A stretch of 64,000 bases of DNA from Pontixanthobacter luteolus. GTDB taxonomy: Bacteria > Pseudomonadota > Alphaproteobacteria > Sphingomonadales > Sphingomonadaceae. Shown piece by piece: positions 26,998 to 36,758 of the stretch. The notes beneath the pieces were generated by a model. It made no database searches, was not told the DNA's origin, and saw only the letters and a program-made list of their open reading frames with translations. The stretch covers positions 501,001 through 565,000 of the forward strand of contig NZ_WTYP01000002.1 of the NCBI RefSeq assembly GCF_009828095.1. The letters run 5' to 3'. The position numbers and the translations under genes were made by a program. Position 1 is the first letter of the stretch, and each line of letters begins with the position of its first letter.

Positions 26998-27468
26998 ATG
27001 ATTGATACACCTCGCGCCCGTCTGGCCCAGGGATTGGCGCTGGCCATTCCTGCTCTGCTGCTGGGCGGTGCCTATATCTCGCAATATGGCTTTGACCTTT
27101 ATCCGTGCGAGATGTGCTGGTGGCAGCGCTGGCCGCACTTTGCGGCGCTGGGCCTTGCCCTTTTGTCGACTGTAATTGAACCGCGGAAACTGTGGGTCGC
27201 GCTTGCGGCACTGGCGATCATCGCCTCGGGCGCGATCGGCGGATTTCATGCCGGGGTCGAGTACGGCTGGTGGGAAGGCATCACAGGCTGCGCGACAACC
27301 GCCGTGGCCGACGGTGCAGACGCTCTCGATGCCATCCTGAACGCACCGATGATCCGCTGCGATACCGCCCCGTGGGACCTTTTCGGCATCAGCTTGGCTG
27401 GCTGGAATTTCCTGATTTCGGTTGGCGCGGGACTGACAATTCTGGCATTGTTGATGAAACGGGCCTGA
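26998..27468 (+). CDS. dsbB: Disulfide bond formation protein B
   Basis: A 156-residue inner-membrane protein with four predicted helices. Cys37-Cys40 in YPCEMCWWQRW is the quinone-linked pair. Cys98 and Cys121 in the second periplasmic loop form the pair that reoxidises DsbA-like proteins. The late DLFGISLAGWNF is typical of the family. It sits 45 bases after ctpA and 31 before coq7, the latter relevant because DsbB passes electrons to ubiquinone. Confidence 0.9.
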   Translation: MIDTPRARLAQGLALAIPALLLGGAYISQYGFDLYPCEMCWWQRWPHFAALGLALLSTVIEPRKLWVALAALAIIASGAIGGFHAGVEYGWWEGITGCATTAVADGADALDAILNAPMIRCDTAPWDLFGISLAGWNFLISVGAGLTILALLMKRA

Positions 27469-27499
27469 TGAAACAGGAAACCAAGCAAGGATCAGTGCG

Positions 27500-28051
27500 A
27501 TGAGCGCAGACAGGGCCGGCATTCCGGCCAAGGGACAGGCGAATACGGAACGGATGATCCGCGTCGATCAGGCAGGTGAATTCGGCGCGACCCGTATCTA
27601 TGCCGGGCAGCTCGCGGTTATGGGCGACCGTCATCCTCTCTCTGCAGAAATAACAGCGATGGCCGCGCAAGAAGACGGCCATCATGAAAAGTTCAACGCA
27701 CTAATGGCGCGGCGCGGAGTGCGACCGACAATCCTGCACCCGTTCTGGTCCGCCGCCGGTTACGCGCTGGGCGCGGGAACCGCCCTGATCGGGCCTGAAG
27801 CTGCAATGGCGTGTACCGCTGCGGTCGAGACCGAGATCGACAAGCATTACTCTGACCAGCTGGACGAGCTGGAGGAGAACAATACCGACCCTGAACTTGC
27901 CGCGATGATCGAGGAATTCCGCGAGGATGAACGCGAACATCGTGATGCCGCCTTGGCAGCCGGCGCAGAAAAGGCCCCGGCCTATCCGCTCCTTTCGGGC
28001 GCGATTCGCCTTGGATGCCGCGTTGCCATCAAATTGGCTGAGCGGGTCTGA
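27500..28051 (+). CDS. coq7: Demethoxyubiquinone hydroxylase Coq7
   Basis: A 183-residue carboxylate-bridged diiron monooxygenase for a late step of ubiquinone synthesis. The ligands are visible in two repeats: Glu in GEFGATRIY, ExxH in QEDGHHEKF, Glu in VETEIDKHY and ExxH in EDEREHRD. Length is normal for the bacterial form. It is membrane-associated through hydrophobic helices (YALGAGTALIGPEAAMA). Confidence 0.94.
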   Translation: MSADRAGIPAKGQANTERMIRVDQAGEFGATRIYAGQLAVMGDRHPLSAEITAMAAQEDGHHEKFNALMARRGVRPTILHPFWSAAGYALGAGTALIGPEAAMACTAAVETEIDKHYSDQLDELEENNTDPELAAMIEEFREDEREHRDAALAAGAEKAPAYPLLSGAIRLGCRVAIKLAERV

Positions 28052-28156
28052 GGCATCGCCGGCTTGCGGGAACGACTTCCCCCGCTGGCACGCTTCATAT
28101 AGTGTTCACTGCCCGCGGCATTTAATGCTGCGAACGAATTTGCCCAGAACTGGATT

Positions 28157-28729
28157 ATGACGATGAACCGCATTCTTGCCTCCGCCCTTTTCGCCAGTGC
28201 TGCTCTTTTTGCAGCCCCCGCTTCCGCGCAGGATGAGGCAGGCGACAAGGTCAACATGGTCGTCGTTTACGGGGATGATGAATGCCCCCCTTCCACTGCG
28301 GAGGAAATCACCGTTTGCGCTCGCAAGGCAGAGAGCGAGCGTTTTCGTATTCCTGAAACGCTGCGTGAAAGCGAAAGCGGCGAAAACGTCTCCTGGGCTA
28401 GGCGGGTTGAGAAGTTCGAAACCGTTGGCAGCTTCGGCACTTTGTCCTGTTCCCCGGCAGGGGCAGGCGGGATTACCGGCTGCACTCAGAAAATGATCGA
28501 TGCCGCCTATGGCGAACGCAGTGAAGACGCCGGAATTCGGTTTGGCCAGCTGATCGAAGAAGCCCGCGCTGAACGGCTATCGGAAATTGATGCCGACGCC
28601 GCCGCCGAACAGGAGCGGGTCGAGGCGATCGAGCGTGAATATATGGAGCGGCTCGAGCGTGAACGCGCGGCCGAACTGCCTGATGGACAGGAAGAAGCAG
28701 AGGCTGAGCCACTGCCCTCTCCGGAATAA
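28157..28729 (+). CDS. Secreted protein of unknown function, sphingomonad-type
   Basis: A 190-residue protein with a clear signal peptide (cut after PASAQ). The mature N-terminal half has four cysteines in VVVYGDDECPPS, EITVCARK, GTLSCSP and ITGCTQK, probably two disulfides, and the stretch ESERFRIPETLRES. The C-terminal third is a highly charged Glu/Arg coiled coil. Similar short proteins seem common in Sphingomonadales, but no function is known. It stands alone before wecB with 61 bases between. Confidence 0.78.
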   Translation: MTMNRILASALFASAALFAAPASAQDEAGDKVNMVVVYGDDECPPSTAEEITVCARKAESERFRIPETLRESESGENVSWARRVEKFETVGSFGTLSCSPAGAGGITGCTQKMIDAAYGERSEDAGIRFGQLIEEARAERLSEIDADAAAEQERVEAIEREYMERLERERAAELPDGQEEAEAEPLPSPE

Positions 28730-28790
28730 TTCGGCTCGGAAATTTCCGGCGCATAGGCAGAATTAACCTTCCTGCGTTAAGCCGCGCGGC

Positions 28791-29915
28791 ATGAGCACGC
28801 CCATCAAAATCCTCTCCGTCTTCGGCACCCGGCCTGAAGCGATAAAATTCTTTCCGCTGGTTCACGCGTTGAATGCCGATTCGCGGTTCGATTCACGCGT
28901 GTGCGTGTCGGGACAACACCGGGGAATGCTCGATCAGGTGCTTCAAATCGCGGGGATCACCCCCGACCACGATCTGGACCTGATGCAGCCTGACCAGACG
29001 TTGGATAGCCTGACTGCAAATCTGCTGACCGGCATCGGCCATGTGCTCGATCAGGAAAAACCAGACTGGGTTGTTGTTCAGGGCGATACAGCAACCGCAA
29101 TGGCGGGCGCGCTGGCGGCGTATTATCGCAAGATCCCCGTCGCCCATGTCGAGGCTGGTTTGCGCAGCGGCAACATCCATCATCCCTGGCCCGAAGAGGT
29201 CAATCGCAAGATAGTCGGAAGCTTCGCCGCGCTTCATTTTGCGCCGACCGAAACGGCTGCATCGGCATTGAAGCGTGAGGCTGTCGATCCTGCGGCGATC
29301 CATGTGACCGGCAACACGGTTATCGACGCGCTGCACTGGATTACCGGCGAAATCGAACAGAAGCCCGAACTCGCCGCCGGCCTTGCCGATCTGGAGCGGC
29401 GTTTCGCAGGGAAGCGGATCATCGGCGTAACCAGCCACCGGCGCGAGAATTTTGGCGGCGGTATGGAAGCGATCGCCGATGCTGTGCGCCGGCTGGCAGA
29501 GCGCGGCGACGTCGCGATGATTTTTCCCGTTCACCTCAATCCCAATGTCCGGAAAGTCATGAATGCGCAGCTCGATGGGCTGGACAATGTCGCGCTGATT
29601 GAACCGCTGGACTATCCCCATTTTGCCCGGTTGCTGGATATTTGCACTCTGATGCTGACCGACAGCGGCGGTGTTCAGGAGGAGGCTCCCGCGCTTGGCA
29701 AACCGGTGCTGGTAATGCGTGAGACTACAGAACGGCCCGAAGGGGTGGAGGCTGGCACGGCGCAGTTGGTCGGGACCGACGCCGATCGCATAGTGGCCGA
29801 GGCCAATCGCCTTTTGGACGATCCGGATGCCTATGCGGCGATGTCGCGCGCGCACAACCCGTTTGGCGATGGCCAGGCGGTTGGCCGCATCGTCGAAGCT
29901 CTCGCCAAAGGCTAA
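28791..29915 (+). CDS. wecB: UDP-N-acetylglucosamine 2-epimerase (non-hydrolysing)
   Basis: A 374-residue GT-B-fold epimerase that converts UDP-GlcNAc to UDP-ManNAc. Family segments: FGTRPEAIKFFPL at the start, VQGDTATAMAGAL, VEAGLRSGNIHHPWPEEVNRK, SHRRENFGGG and LTDSGGVQEEAPALGKP. The wecC gene follows 80 bases later on the same strand, so the pair supplies UDP-ManNAc and then UDP-ManNAcA for the polymer of this locus. Confidence 0.95.
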   Translation: MSTPIKILSVFGTRPEAIKFFPLVHALNADSRFDSRVCVSGQHRGMLDQVLQIAGITPDHDLDLMQPDQTLDSLTANLLTGIGHVLDQEKPDWVVVQGDTATAMAGALAAYYRKIPVAHVEAGLRSGNIHHPWPEEVNRKIVGSFAALHFAPTETAASALKREAVDPAAIHVTGNTVIDALHWITGEIEQKPELAAGLADLERRFAGKRIIGVTSHRRENFGGGMEAIADAVRRLAERGDVAMIFPVHLNPNVRKVMNAQLDGLDNVALIEPLDYPHFARLLDICTLMLTDSGGVQEEAPALGKPVLVMRETTERPEGVEAGTAQLVGTDADRIVAEANRLLDDPDAYAAMSRAHNPFGDGQAVGRIVEALAKG

Positions 29916-29995
29916 AACCCGGGCACCTATCGTTACCGGTATGTTTACCCAACTCGCGTAGGGACGCTGCAAATGAAACCAGCAGCGGGATAATC

Positions 29996-31300
29996 ATGCG
30001 CGGCGAAGAAAAACCTCAAGTCTGTGTCATCGGTCTAGGATATATCGGTCTGCCGACGGCAGCGATCATAGCGCGGGCGAATTGTCCGGTAACCGGCATC
30101 GACGTGTCCGAAAACGTGGTCGAAACGATCAATCGCGGCGAAATCCATATCGAGGAAGTCGATCTGGACGGTCTGGTTCGCGGTGTCGTGCAGCGTGGAA
30201 TGCTCAAGGCATCGACTGAGATTGCCCCTGCCGATGTATTCGTGATCGCAGTGCCAACCCCGTTCGAGAAGGACGGCAATCACACCCCTGACGTTTCCTA
30301 TGTCATGTCAGCCGCCACCGAGGTGGCCGGAGTGCTCAAGAAGGGCGACTGTATCATTCTGGAATCGACCTCGCCGGTTGGAACGACAGAGGCGATGCGC
30401 GATCTGATTGCCGGGCTGCGTCCCGACTTGAAAATGCCGGGCCTGACGGACGAAATACCCGACATTTCACTCGCCTATTGTCCCGAGCGCGTTCTGCCCG
30501 GGAAGATTTTGGAAGAATTGACGCATAACGACCGTTCGATCGGAGGCATCACGCCGCGCTGCGCGCGCAAGGCGCTGGCATTCTACAAACGGTTCGTTCG
30601 CGGCACCTGTGTTACCACCGATGCGCGCAGTGCAGAGATGACCAAGCTGGTCGAAAACGCCTATCGCGACGTGAACATCGCCTTTGCCAATGAACTGTCG
30701 ATGATCTCGGACGAGATGGGCCTCGATGTGTGGGAAGTGATCAAGCTGGCTAACCGCCATCCACGGGTCAATATCCTGCAACCTGGCCCGGGCGTGGGCG
30801 GGCACTGCATCGCGGTGGATCCCTATTTCATCATTCACGGCGCGCCGGAACAGTCACCGCTCATCCGCACTGGCCGCGAGGTCAATGACGCCAAGATGCA
30901 CCACGTTGTCGAGCAGGCGAGCAGGCTGGTGGAAGAGAATCCGGGCGTCCCAGTGGCCTGCCTCGGTCTCGCGTTCAAAGCCAATATCGACGATTTCCGC
31001 GAGAGCCCTGCTCGGTTCGTGGCCGCAAATATTGCCCGCCAGTTTGGCGACAGGGTGAAAATCGTGGAGCCCTATGCAGCCGAGCTCCCGCTCGAATTCA
31101 GCGGGACCGGGGCAGAACTGGTCGATATCGATTTTGCGCTCGAAAACTGCGGAATTCTGATCGTGCTGGTGGATCATGACATCTTCCGCGTGATCCCGGC
31201 TGAGGAACGCTGCAGCGCGCTGGTTTACGACACGCGCGGGATATGGCCCGATGCCTCGATCAAGCCGAGCGGGAAGCCGGGATTGCGTCTTGCCAGCTGA
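29996..31300 (+). CDS. wecC: UDP-N-acetyl-D-mannosamine dehydrogenase
   Basis: A 434-residue UDP-sugar dehydrogenase that oxidises UDP-ManNAc twice at C6 to UDP-ManNAcA. The N-terminal NAD site is GLGYIGLPTAA; the catalytic cysteine is in GVGGHCIAVDPYF (about residues 262-274); GLAFKANIDDFRESPA marks the C-terminal UDP-sugar domain. Specificity for ManNAc is inferred from the wecB neighbour and overall WecC-like sequence. It ends facing the minus-strand block. Confidence 0.92.
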   Translation: MRGEEKPQVCVIGLGYIGLPTAAIIARANCPVTGIDVSENVVETINRGEIHIEEVDLDGLVRGVVQRGMLKASTEIAPADVFVIAVPTPFEKDGNHTPDVSYVMSAATEVAGVLKKGDCIILESTSPVGTTEAMRDLIAGLRPDLKMPGLTDEIPDISLAYCPERVLPGKILEELTHNDRSIGGITPRCARKALAFYKRFVRGTCVTTDARSAEMTKLVENAYRDVNIAFANELSMISDEMGLDVWEVIKLANRHPRVNILQPGPGVGGHCIAVDPYFIIHGAPEQSPLIRTGREVNDAKMHHVVEQASRLVEENPGVPVACLGLAFKANIDDFRESPARFVAANIARQFGDRVKIVEPYAAELPLEFSGTGAELVDIDFALENCGILIVLVDHDIFRVIPAEERCSALVYDTRGIWPDASIKPSGKPGLRLAS

Positions 31301-31313
31301 ACCGTTTGAGGCA

Positions 31314-31328
31314 GGGCCGGTTTGGCCC
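31314..31328. terminator. Small hairpin between convergent genes
   Basis: GGGCC-GGTTT-GGCCC lies in the 33-base gap between wecC and the epimerase gene. It may serve both directions; short stem and no T-run. Confidence 0.3.
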
Positions 31329-31333
31329 GGCTG

Positions 31334-32347
31334 TCATACGCCGTAATATTCGCGGTACCAGCTGACGAATTGCCGGATTCCGTCACGGTAATCAGTCTGC
31401 GGCTGGTACCCGGTCAGTGATTTCAGCAAATCGGCATTGGCCCAAGTTGCCGGAACATCGCCCTTCTGCATTTCCATGTAGTTTCGCTTCGCCTCGACGC
31501 CGCATTGCTTCTCGATTTCGTCGATGAAGTCGGTCAGCTTGACCTTGTCGCTGTTGCCAATGTTGACCACGCGGAACGGTGCAACCGGTGACAGGCTGTC
31601 ACCCTCGGCAATGTCGTCCTTGCTTTCCGGCCGCTCAGGCACGGCATCGATCAACAGGCGGATACCGCGCACCAGATCGGTGACGAAGGTGAAATCGCGG
31701 TACATCTCGCCGTGATTGTAGATATCGATCGGTGTGCCTTCGAGGATACCCTTGGTGAACTTGAACAGCGCCATGTCCGGCCGTCCCCATGGCCCGTAGA
31801 CGGTAAAGAACCGGAACATGGTGGTCGGCAGGTTCCACAGATGGGCATAGCTGTGCGCCATCGATTCGTTGGCTTTCTTCGTCGCGGCGTAGAACGTCAT
31901 CGGGGTTTCAACCCGCTCCAGCTCGTCAAACGGCATGTCTTCATTGGCGCCGTAAACGCTGCTGGTGCTGGCCATCAGCAAATGGTCGACACCCAGCTCG
32001 CGTGCACATTCCATCACGTTGAAAGTGCCAACGATATTGGCATCGAGATAGGCGCGCGGGTTTTCCAGACTGTAGCGTACGCCCGCCTGCGCAGCGAGAT
32101 GCACGATCACGTCGGGCTGTTCCGCCAGCATCAATTCGCGCAAGGCATCGAAATCTTCCAGCATCCCGATATGGGCGGAAAAATGCTCGTTCTGGAGCAG
32201 CATCTGGTGGCGGCGTTCCTTGATGCGAACGTCGTAATAATCGGTCATTCCGTCGAAACCGACGACCTTGAACCCCTCTTTCAGCAGCAGCTGGGCGAGA
32301 TGGAAACCGATAAAGCCGGCGGTGCCGGTGATGAAGACCTTGCGCAT
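31334..32347 (-). CDS. NAD-dependent epimerase, UDP-glucuronate 4-epimerase type
   Basis: A 337-residue extended short-chain dehydrogenase. NAD binding is by GTAGFIGFHLAQ near the start; the catalytic Tyr-Lys pair is in FYAATKKANE (about 153-162), with MASTSSVYG upstream. The stretch FFTVYGPWGRPDMALFKFTKGI is characteristic of the CapI/LpsL group that makes UDP-galacturonate. It is the last gene of a minus-strand block whose previous gene is the initiating sugar transferase. Confidence 0.88.
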   Translation of the reverse strand: MRKVFITGTAGFIGFHLAQLLLKEGFKVVGFDGMTDYYDVRIKERRHQMLLQNEHFSAHIGMLEDFDALRELMLAEQPDVIVHLAAQAGVRYSLENPRAYLDANIVGTFNVMECARELGVDHLLMASTSSVYGANEDMPFDELERVETPMTFYAATKKANESMAHSYAHLWNLPTTMFRFFTVYGPWGRPDMALFKFTKGILEGTPIDIYNHGEMYRDFTFVTDLVRGIRLLIDAVPERPESKDDIAEGDSLSPVAPFRVVNIGNSDKVKLTDFIDEIEKQCGVEAKRNYMEMQKGDVPATWANADLLKSLTGYQPQTDYRDGIRQFVSWYREYYGV

Positions 32348-32372
32348 TGCAGTGATACCCTCTGGATCTTTG

Positions 32373-33674
32373 TTACTTGGCTCCGAGCCCGCCGAGCACG
32401 ACGCGGATCGTTTTCAGTGCGATCAGCATATCCAGCCAGTGCGAGATATTTTTCACGTAGTAGAAATCGTAGCGCAGCTTTGCATTCACATCGCCAAGAT
32501 CGGTTACGTGGCCCTGATTGACCTGTGCCCAGCCAGTCAGGCCTGGCCGAACGATATGGCGATAGGAATAGAACGGGATTTCCTTCTCGTACCACTCGGA
32601 CAGGCTGATCGCTTCCGGCCTTGGGCCGATCCAGCTCATGTCGCCTTTGAGGATATTCCACGCCTGCGGCAATTCATCCAGGCGTACCTTGCGAAGGAAC
32701 CGGCCGACCCGGGTAATCCGGTCGTCTTCGTCGCGGGTCATGGAATCCTCGCGCTTCGCCAGCTCGTCTTCTTCGACCTTGCGTTCGCGCATTGTGCGGA
32801 ACTTCACCATGCGGAACACTTCGCCGCGAAAGCCCATCCGTTCCTGGATGAACAGAACCGAACCCTTTGAATCCAGCCTGATGACTGCGGCGATTGCCAG
32901 CATGAGAACCAGCAGCAACGGGCTGAGGACCAGCACCGACACGATATCGACCGCGCGTTTCAGCGCCATGTAGGGCAGGTTTGGGATCAAAGAGCCCAGC
33001 GTGTTCTCGCTAAGATGGTCAATCCGCACCTGACCAGTCTCCAGCTCGAGAATTTGGCGGTAATGATAAACCGGGATTCCGCAGAGCGCGGCCTTGGCAA
33101 AGAGGCGCTCCCAGTGATCTTCGTGATCGTAATGCAGGTCACCAACCAGCGAACCATGCAGTTCACCCTGTTCGATCATGGCCGTGACTGTTTCAGCGTT
33201 GTCTACCAATTGCCGGCCGGGCCGTGGCTTCAGTTCGGACACGCGGCCGCCGGCGACAACATATTGCGGCTTGCTGCCCAGCCGCGTCAAAGCGGTGAGG
33301 ACATAGCTGGTCACCAGCGTCGCCACGAAACACGAACCGATCAGGGAGATCGTATAGGGTGTCCGGCTGACGAAAATGGCTGCCATGGCAATGGTGAAAG
33401 TCAGGAAGTTCACCGGCAACACGTAGGAAAGCCGCCGCGCCTTGGCGTATAGGCGCAGCTTCGCAAGAATGTACCAACTTGCGATACAGGCGATGATGAC
33501 CGCCGGGACCGAGCTTTGTAAAATTGGCGAGGTCAGGCTTGGCGCGCGCGCGGCAAACCAGATCAGCAGCGGCACGATCACCCCGAACAGAACATAGCAG
33601 GCCAGCTGCACGCTCTGGCGGGTAAGCGGATGGCTTTCCCGTACAGCATCCAGTCCTGCATGTTGCATCAACAT
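32373..33674 (-). CDS. Initiating undecaprenyl-phosphate sugar-1-phosphate transferase
   Basis: A 433-residue polyisoprenyl-phosphate hexose-1-phosphate transferase. Four or five N-terminal membrane helices (about 20-135) precede a soluble CoA-binding-like segment and the catalytic domain from about 235: KRAVDIVSVLVLSPLLL (re-entrant helix), FIQERMGFRGEVFRMVKFRTM, VRLDELPQAWNILKGDMSWIGPRPE and RPGLTGWAQVN. It puts the first sugar phosphate on the lipid carrier, so it starts each repeat unit. The first sugar cannot be fixed from sequence. Confidence 0.9.
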   Translation of the reverse strand: MLMQHAGLDAVRESHPLTRQSVQLACYVLFGVIVPLLIWFAARAPSLTSPILQSSVPAVIIACIASWYILAKLRLYAKARRLSYVLPVNFLTFTIAMAAIFVSRTPYTISLIGSCFVATLVTSYVLTALTRLGSKPQYVVAGGRVSELKPRPGRQLVDNAETVTAMIEQGELHGSLVGDLHYDHEDHWERLFAKAALCGIPVYHYRQILELETGQVRIDHLSENTLGSLIPNLPYMALKRAVDIVSVLVLSPLLLVLMLAIAAVIRLDSKGSVLFIQERMGFRGEVFRMVKFRTMRERKVEEDELAKREDSMTRDEDDRITRVGRFLRKVRLDELPQAWNILKGDMSWIGPRPEAISLSEWYEKEIPFYSYRHIVRPGLTGWAQVNQGHVTDLGDVNAKLRYDFYYVKNISHWLDMLIALKTIRVVLGGLGAK

Positions 33675-33747
33675 AGAATGCCCCCCTTCAGGCGAAATCC
33701 CTACCTAAACGGCACGGGTGACCCAGACAAGAAAGCCCTGGCGGCGG

Positions 33748-34611
33748 TTAGCCGTAAGTGGCGAGTTCGTCTTCGAGGAAGGGGCTGCCTTTGACCACCT
33801 TGTCGATTTCAACCAGGCTAGTGAGCAGGCGCGAGAGGTAGTCGAGCGGAACTGCGTTCGGGCCATCCGACATTGCATTGGCGGGATCGGGGTGCGTTTC
33901 CATAAACAGGCCGGAAATGCCCACAGCGGTCGCTGCACGGGCCAGAACCGGCACGAATTCGCGCTGTCCGCCGGAGCTTTTGCCTTGTCCGCCCGGAAGC
34001 TGGACAGAATGTGTTGCATCGAACACCACTGGCCGGCCGGTCTCGCGCATGATGGCAAGGCTGCGCATGTCCGAAACCAGGTTCTGGTATCCGAAGGAAG
34101 CGCCGCGTTCGCAAACCATGATGTTGTCCCCGTCATGACCTGCGTCCTTGGACGCGGTGACGGCTTTTTCGACCACATTGACCATGTCGCCGGGCGCCAT
34201 GAACTGCGCTTTCTTGATGTTGACCGGAATACCGGCGGCAGCGACGGTGGTGATGAAATCGGTCTGCCGGGCAAGGAACGCCGGGGTCTGCATCACGTCG
34301 ACAACTTGCGATACCGGGGCAACCTGTTCTTTTTCATGCACGTCGGTCAGCACTGGAACGCCGATCTCGCGTTTCACCTTGGCAAGGATTTCCAGCCCTT
34401 CATCGAGGCCTGGACCGCGGAAGCTGGTGCCGGAAGTGCGGTTCGCTTTGTCGAACGAGCTCTTGTAGATGAAGTGGATGCCCAGATCGTCGGCAATCTT
34501 CTTGATCGCTTCGGATGTGCGCATGGCCATATCTTCGGATTCGATGACGCACGGGCCGGCAATCAGGAAAAATGGCTGATCGAGTCCGATATCTTTGCCG
34601 CAGAGTTTCAT
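33748..34611 (-). CDS. kdsA: 3-deoxy-8-phosphooctulonate (Kdo-8-P) synthase
   Basis: A 287-residue TIM-barrel aldolase that joins phosphoenolpyruvate and arabinose 5-phosphate to Kdo-8-phosphate. Signature stretches: [64 protein letters not shown] and [16 protein letters not shown]. With kpsF and kdsB nearby it gives the Kdo route inside the polysaccharide locus. It has its own 159-base upstream gap and so probably its own promoter. Confidence 0.95.
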   Translation of the reverse strand: MKLCGKDIGLDQPFFLIAGPCVIESEDMAMRTSEAIKKIADDLGIHFIYKSSFDKANRTSGTSFRGPGLDEGLEILAKVKREIGVPVLTDVHEKEQVAPVSQVVDVMQTPAFLARQTDFITTVAAAGIPVNIKKAQFMAPGDMVNVVEKAVTASKDAGHDGDNIMVCERGASFGYQNLVSDMRSLAIMRETGRPVVFDATHSVQLPGGQGKSSGGQREFVPVLARAATAVGISGLFMETHPDPANAMSDGPNAVPLDYLSRLLTSLVEIDKVVKGSPFLEDELATYG

Positions 34612-34770
34612 ATTTCAGTGTCCAGTATTGAATGTGTCGGTGTGCGCAGAGCGAAGAGGGGCCGCTAAAGCTCTAAAATGTAAGCCATGTGACTGGCGTC
34701 ATGTTGGCTTGGCCCTCTAGGCGAAACGCACGAAAAAGAAAATGGTTACCGCTGCTGGGAATTTGCCGAG

Positions 34771-35577
34771 CTATTCCAGACCCATAATTTCCAGCGATGC
34801 CTCGATATGAGGGATGTCGCTGGGATTGTTGAGCTCCCAGATTTCCCATTCGGGCGATTTCACCTCGATCGTGCGGATCGGCACATCCAGATCAAGGAAA
34901 CGCAGCTGCTCCAGCCCTTCCAGCTGCTCGAGCTGGGATGGCTCGCCAGCGACATATTTGCGCAGCGCCGCCGGGCGATAGGCATACAGCCCGATATGCA
35001 GCAGCACCGGCAGATTGTCGTCATCCGCCTTGCTGGCATCGAAATGCGGAATGATCCGTTTGGAGAAATAATGCGCGTTTCCGGCCGATGAAATCGCTCC
35101 AAACGTACCGCCCACGATGTTCTTTTTCTCGTCCGCGACCAGCTTGTCATACAGCGCGCGGGTGCAGCGCACGACCGGCGTTGCGACCTCTACCGATGGG
35201 TCTGCGCGCATGGCATCGATCAGGCTCTCGACGAAATATTCCGGGATCAGCGGCGCGTCGCCTTGCAAATTGACCACGATCTCCGGTTCTTCGTCCAGCG
35301 CGCCAAGCAATGCGGCGCAGCGCTCGGTTCCGTTGCGGCATTCGCTGGAGGTGAAAATTGCCTCGGCACCGAACGCGCGCGCGGCCTCCAGAATTTCATC
35401 GCTGTCCGATGCCACCACCACTCGGTCACCCGATGGCACGCGTTTCGCCGCTTCCCAGCTGCGCTCGATCAGCGATTTCGCTTTTCCAGTCGATCCGCGC
35501 AATTCGGCAAGCGGTTTGCCCGGATAGCGCTGCGACGCATAGCGGGCGGGAATTACGATCAGGGTGTCGCGGGACAT
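34771..35577 (-). CDS. kdsB: 3-deoxy-manno-octulosonate cytidylyltransferase (CMP-Kdo synthetase)
   Basis: A 268-residue nucleotidyltransferase that activates Kdo with CTP. The N-terminal VIPARYASQRYPGKPLAELRG, VVNLQGDAPLIP and the later HIGLYAYRP are family hallmarks. The start at MSRDTLIVIPARY (35577) was chosen. The frame is open 17 codons further to a GTG that overlaps the preceding stop, but those residues do not belong to the family. It follows the GT4 and kpsF genes in one operon. Confidence 0.93.
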   Translation of the reverse strand: MSRDTLIVIPARYASQRYPGKPLAELRGSTGKAKSLIERSWEAAKRVPSGDRVVVASDSDEILEAARAFGAEAIFTSSECRNGTERCAALLGALDEEPEIVVNLQGDAPLIPEYFVESLIDAMRADPSVEVATPVVRCTRALYDKLVADEKKNIVGGTFGAISSAGNAHYFSKRIIPHFDASKADDDNLPVLLHIGLYAYRPAALRKYVAGEPSQLEQLEGLEQLRFLDLDVPIRTIEVKSPEWEIWELNNPSDIPHIEASLEIMGLE

Positions 35578-35624
35578 TGCAATGCTTTCGGTGATTTGAT
35601 GATCCAGCGGCGTCTTTAGGGTCG

Positions 35625-36740
35625 TCACCCTGCGCCGACAAGTTCGGCCATCGCTGCCTTGTAACGCTCAATCACGATCGACACGTCGTATTCGCGGGCC
35701 ATTTTTGCCCGGCCCGCATCGCCCATCGCTTGTTTCTGTTCTTGTGGCAGACTTGCAAACGCCGTGCAGGCCCCAGCCAGACTGGCGGCGCTACGCACCT
35801 CGCACAGAAGCCCTGACACACCATCGTCGACCACTGCCCGGCAGCCGGGGACATCGGTTGTGATAACAGGGCGGCCCATGGCTGCCGCTTCGATCAGCGA
35901 ACGCGGCGCTCCTTCGCGGTAGGAAGGCAGGACCACGCAGTGCGCCGCCTCGACATATGGCCGGACGTCATCCGTCGCGCCAAGGTATTCGACCGATCCA
36001 TCGTCTGTGTAAGGGGTCAGTTCGTCTTGTGAGATTGCCGTGCGGTTTTCCGATCCGAGCGGGCCGAGCAGCTGGAAAATACAATCGGGGTTTTCCTGAC
36101 GGACACGCCGGGCAGCCTCCAGATATTCGCCCACACCCTTGTCGCGGATCAGCCGCGAAATCATCAGGAACACCGTCTTGCCTTCTGCCGCAGGCAAGGG
36201 CGAGGCAGCGAAGCCGTCCAGATCGATACCGGAACCGGGCAGCAGGCGAAGCTGGGCCGGTTTGAGCAGGTTGTTTTGCGTCAGGAAGTCGCGATCATCT
36301 TCGTTCTGGACGAACACGGTGGGCAATCGGCCCATTGCATGGCGGTACAGCAGCTTCCCAGCCATGAACATCGGGCGGGAGCCGAGGAAAATCGTACCCA
36401 ACCCGGTCACGTTCGGAAGGAACGGTATTCCCATGCCGCGTGCTGCCATCGCGCCGAAAATGTTGTTCTTGATCGTATAGCTCAGGACAATATCCGGCTG
36501 CAGTGCCTCGAAGTGCCGCCGGAAATGGCCGACCAGACCAAGGTTGTTCAGCACGCCCAAGCCGCGCACATCCATTTCCAGAGGGACGTGTTTCGCACCC
36601 AGGCTTTCAAGCCGGGTCACCGTGTCATCGCGCGGGGCCAGGATCGTAACCTCGTGGCCATCTGCAACCAGCGCCTCGACCAGGGGCTTGCGGAAGTTCC
36701 AGATGTTCCAGCTGGCGTTGACGGTCAGAACGATATGCAT
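35625..36740 (-). CDS. GT4 family glycosyltransferase
   Basis: A 371-residue GT-B retaining glycosyltransferase. The N-domain has ASWNIWNFRKPLVEAL and LSYTIKNNIFGAMAARGMGIPF; the C-domain has VFLMISRLIRDKGVGEYLEAAR and the donor-binding EX7E region SYREGAPRSLIEAAAMGRPVI (about 285-305). It resembles enzymes that add GalNAc-, GlcNAc- or fucosamine-type sugars to lipid-linked precursors; the real donor is unknown. It lies between kpsF and kdsB. Confidence 0.87.
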   Translation of the reverse strand: MHIVLTVNASWNIWNFRKPLVEALVADGHEVTILAPRDDTVTRLESLGAKHVPLEMDVRGLGVLNNLGLVGHFRRHFEALQPDIVLSYTIKNNIFGAMAARGMGIPFLPNVTGLGTIFLGSRPMFMAGKLLYRHAMGRLPTVFVQNEDDRDFLTQNNLLKPAQLRLLPGSGIDLDGFAASPLPAAEGKTVFLMISRLIRDKGVGEYLEAARRVRQENPDCIFQLLGPLGSENRTAISQDELTPYTDDGSVEYLGATDDVRPYVEAAHCVVLPSYREGAPRSLIEAAAMGRPVITTDVPGCRAVVDDGVSGLLCEVRSAASLAGACTAFASLPQEQKQAMGDAGRAKMAREYDVSIVIERYKAAMAELVGAG

Positions 36741-36758
36741 GGCATGCAGCCTGAAATG

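Noticed and set aside
26356-27531. Minus-strand open frame of 391 codons
   Set aside because: Antisense to ctpA and dsbB, both of which have complete motifs.
28763-28780. Second TTAA...TTAA pair before wecB, possible CtrA site
   Set aside because: The spacer is 10 bases instead of 7, so it does not fit the consensus.
35578-35628. N-terminal extension of kdsB to the GTG overlapping the glycosyltransferase stop
   Set aside because: The 17 added residues are not part of the family; MSRDTLIVIPARY is the normal start.
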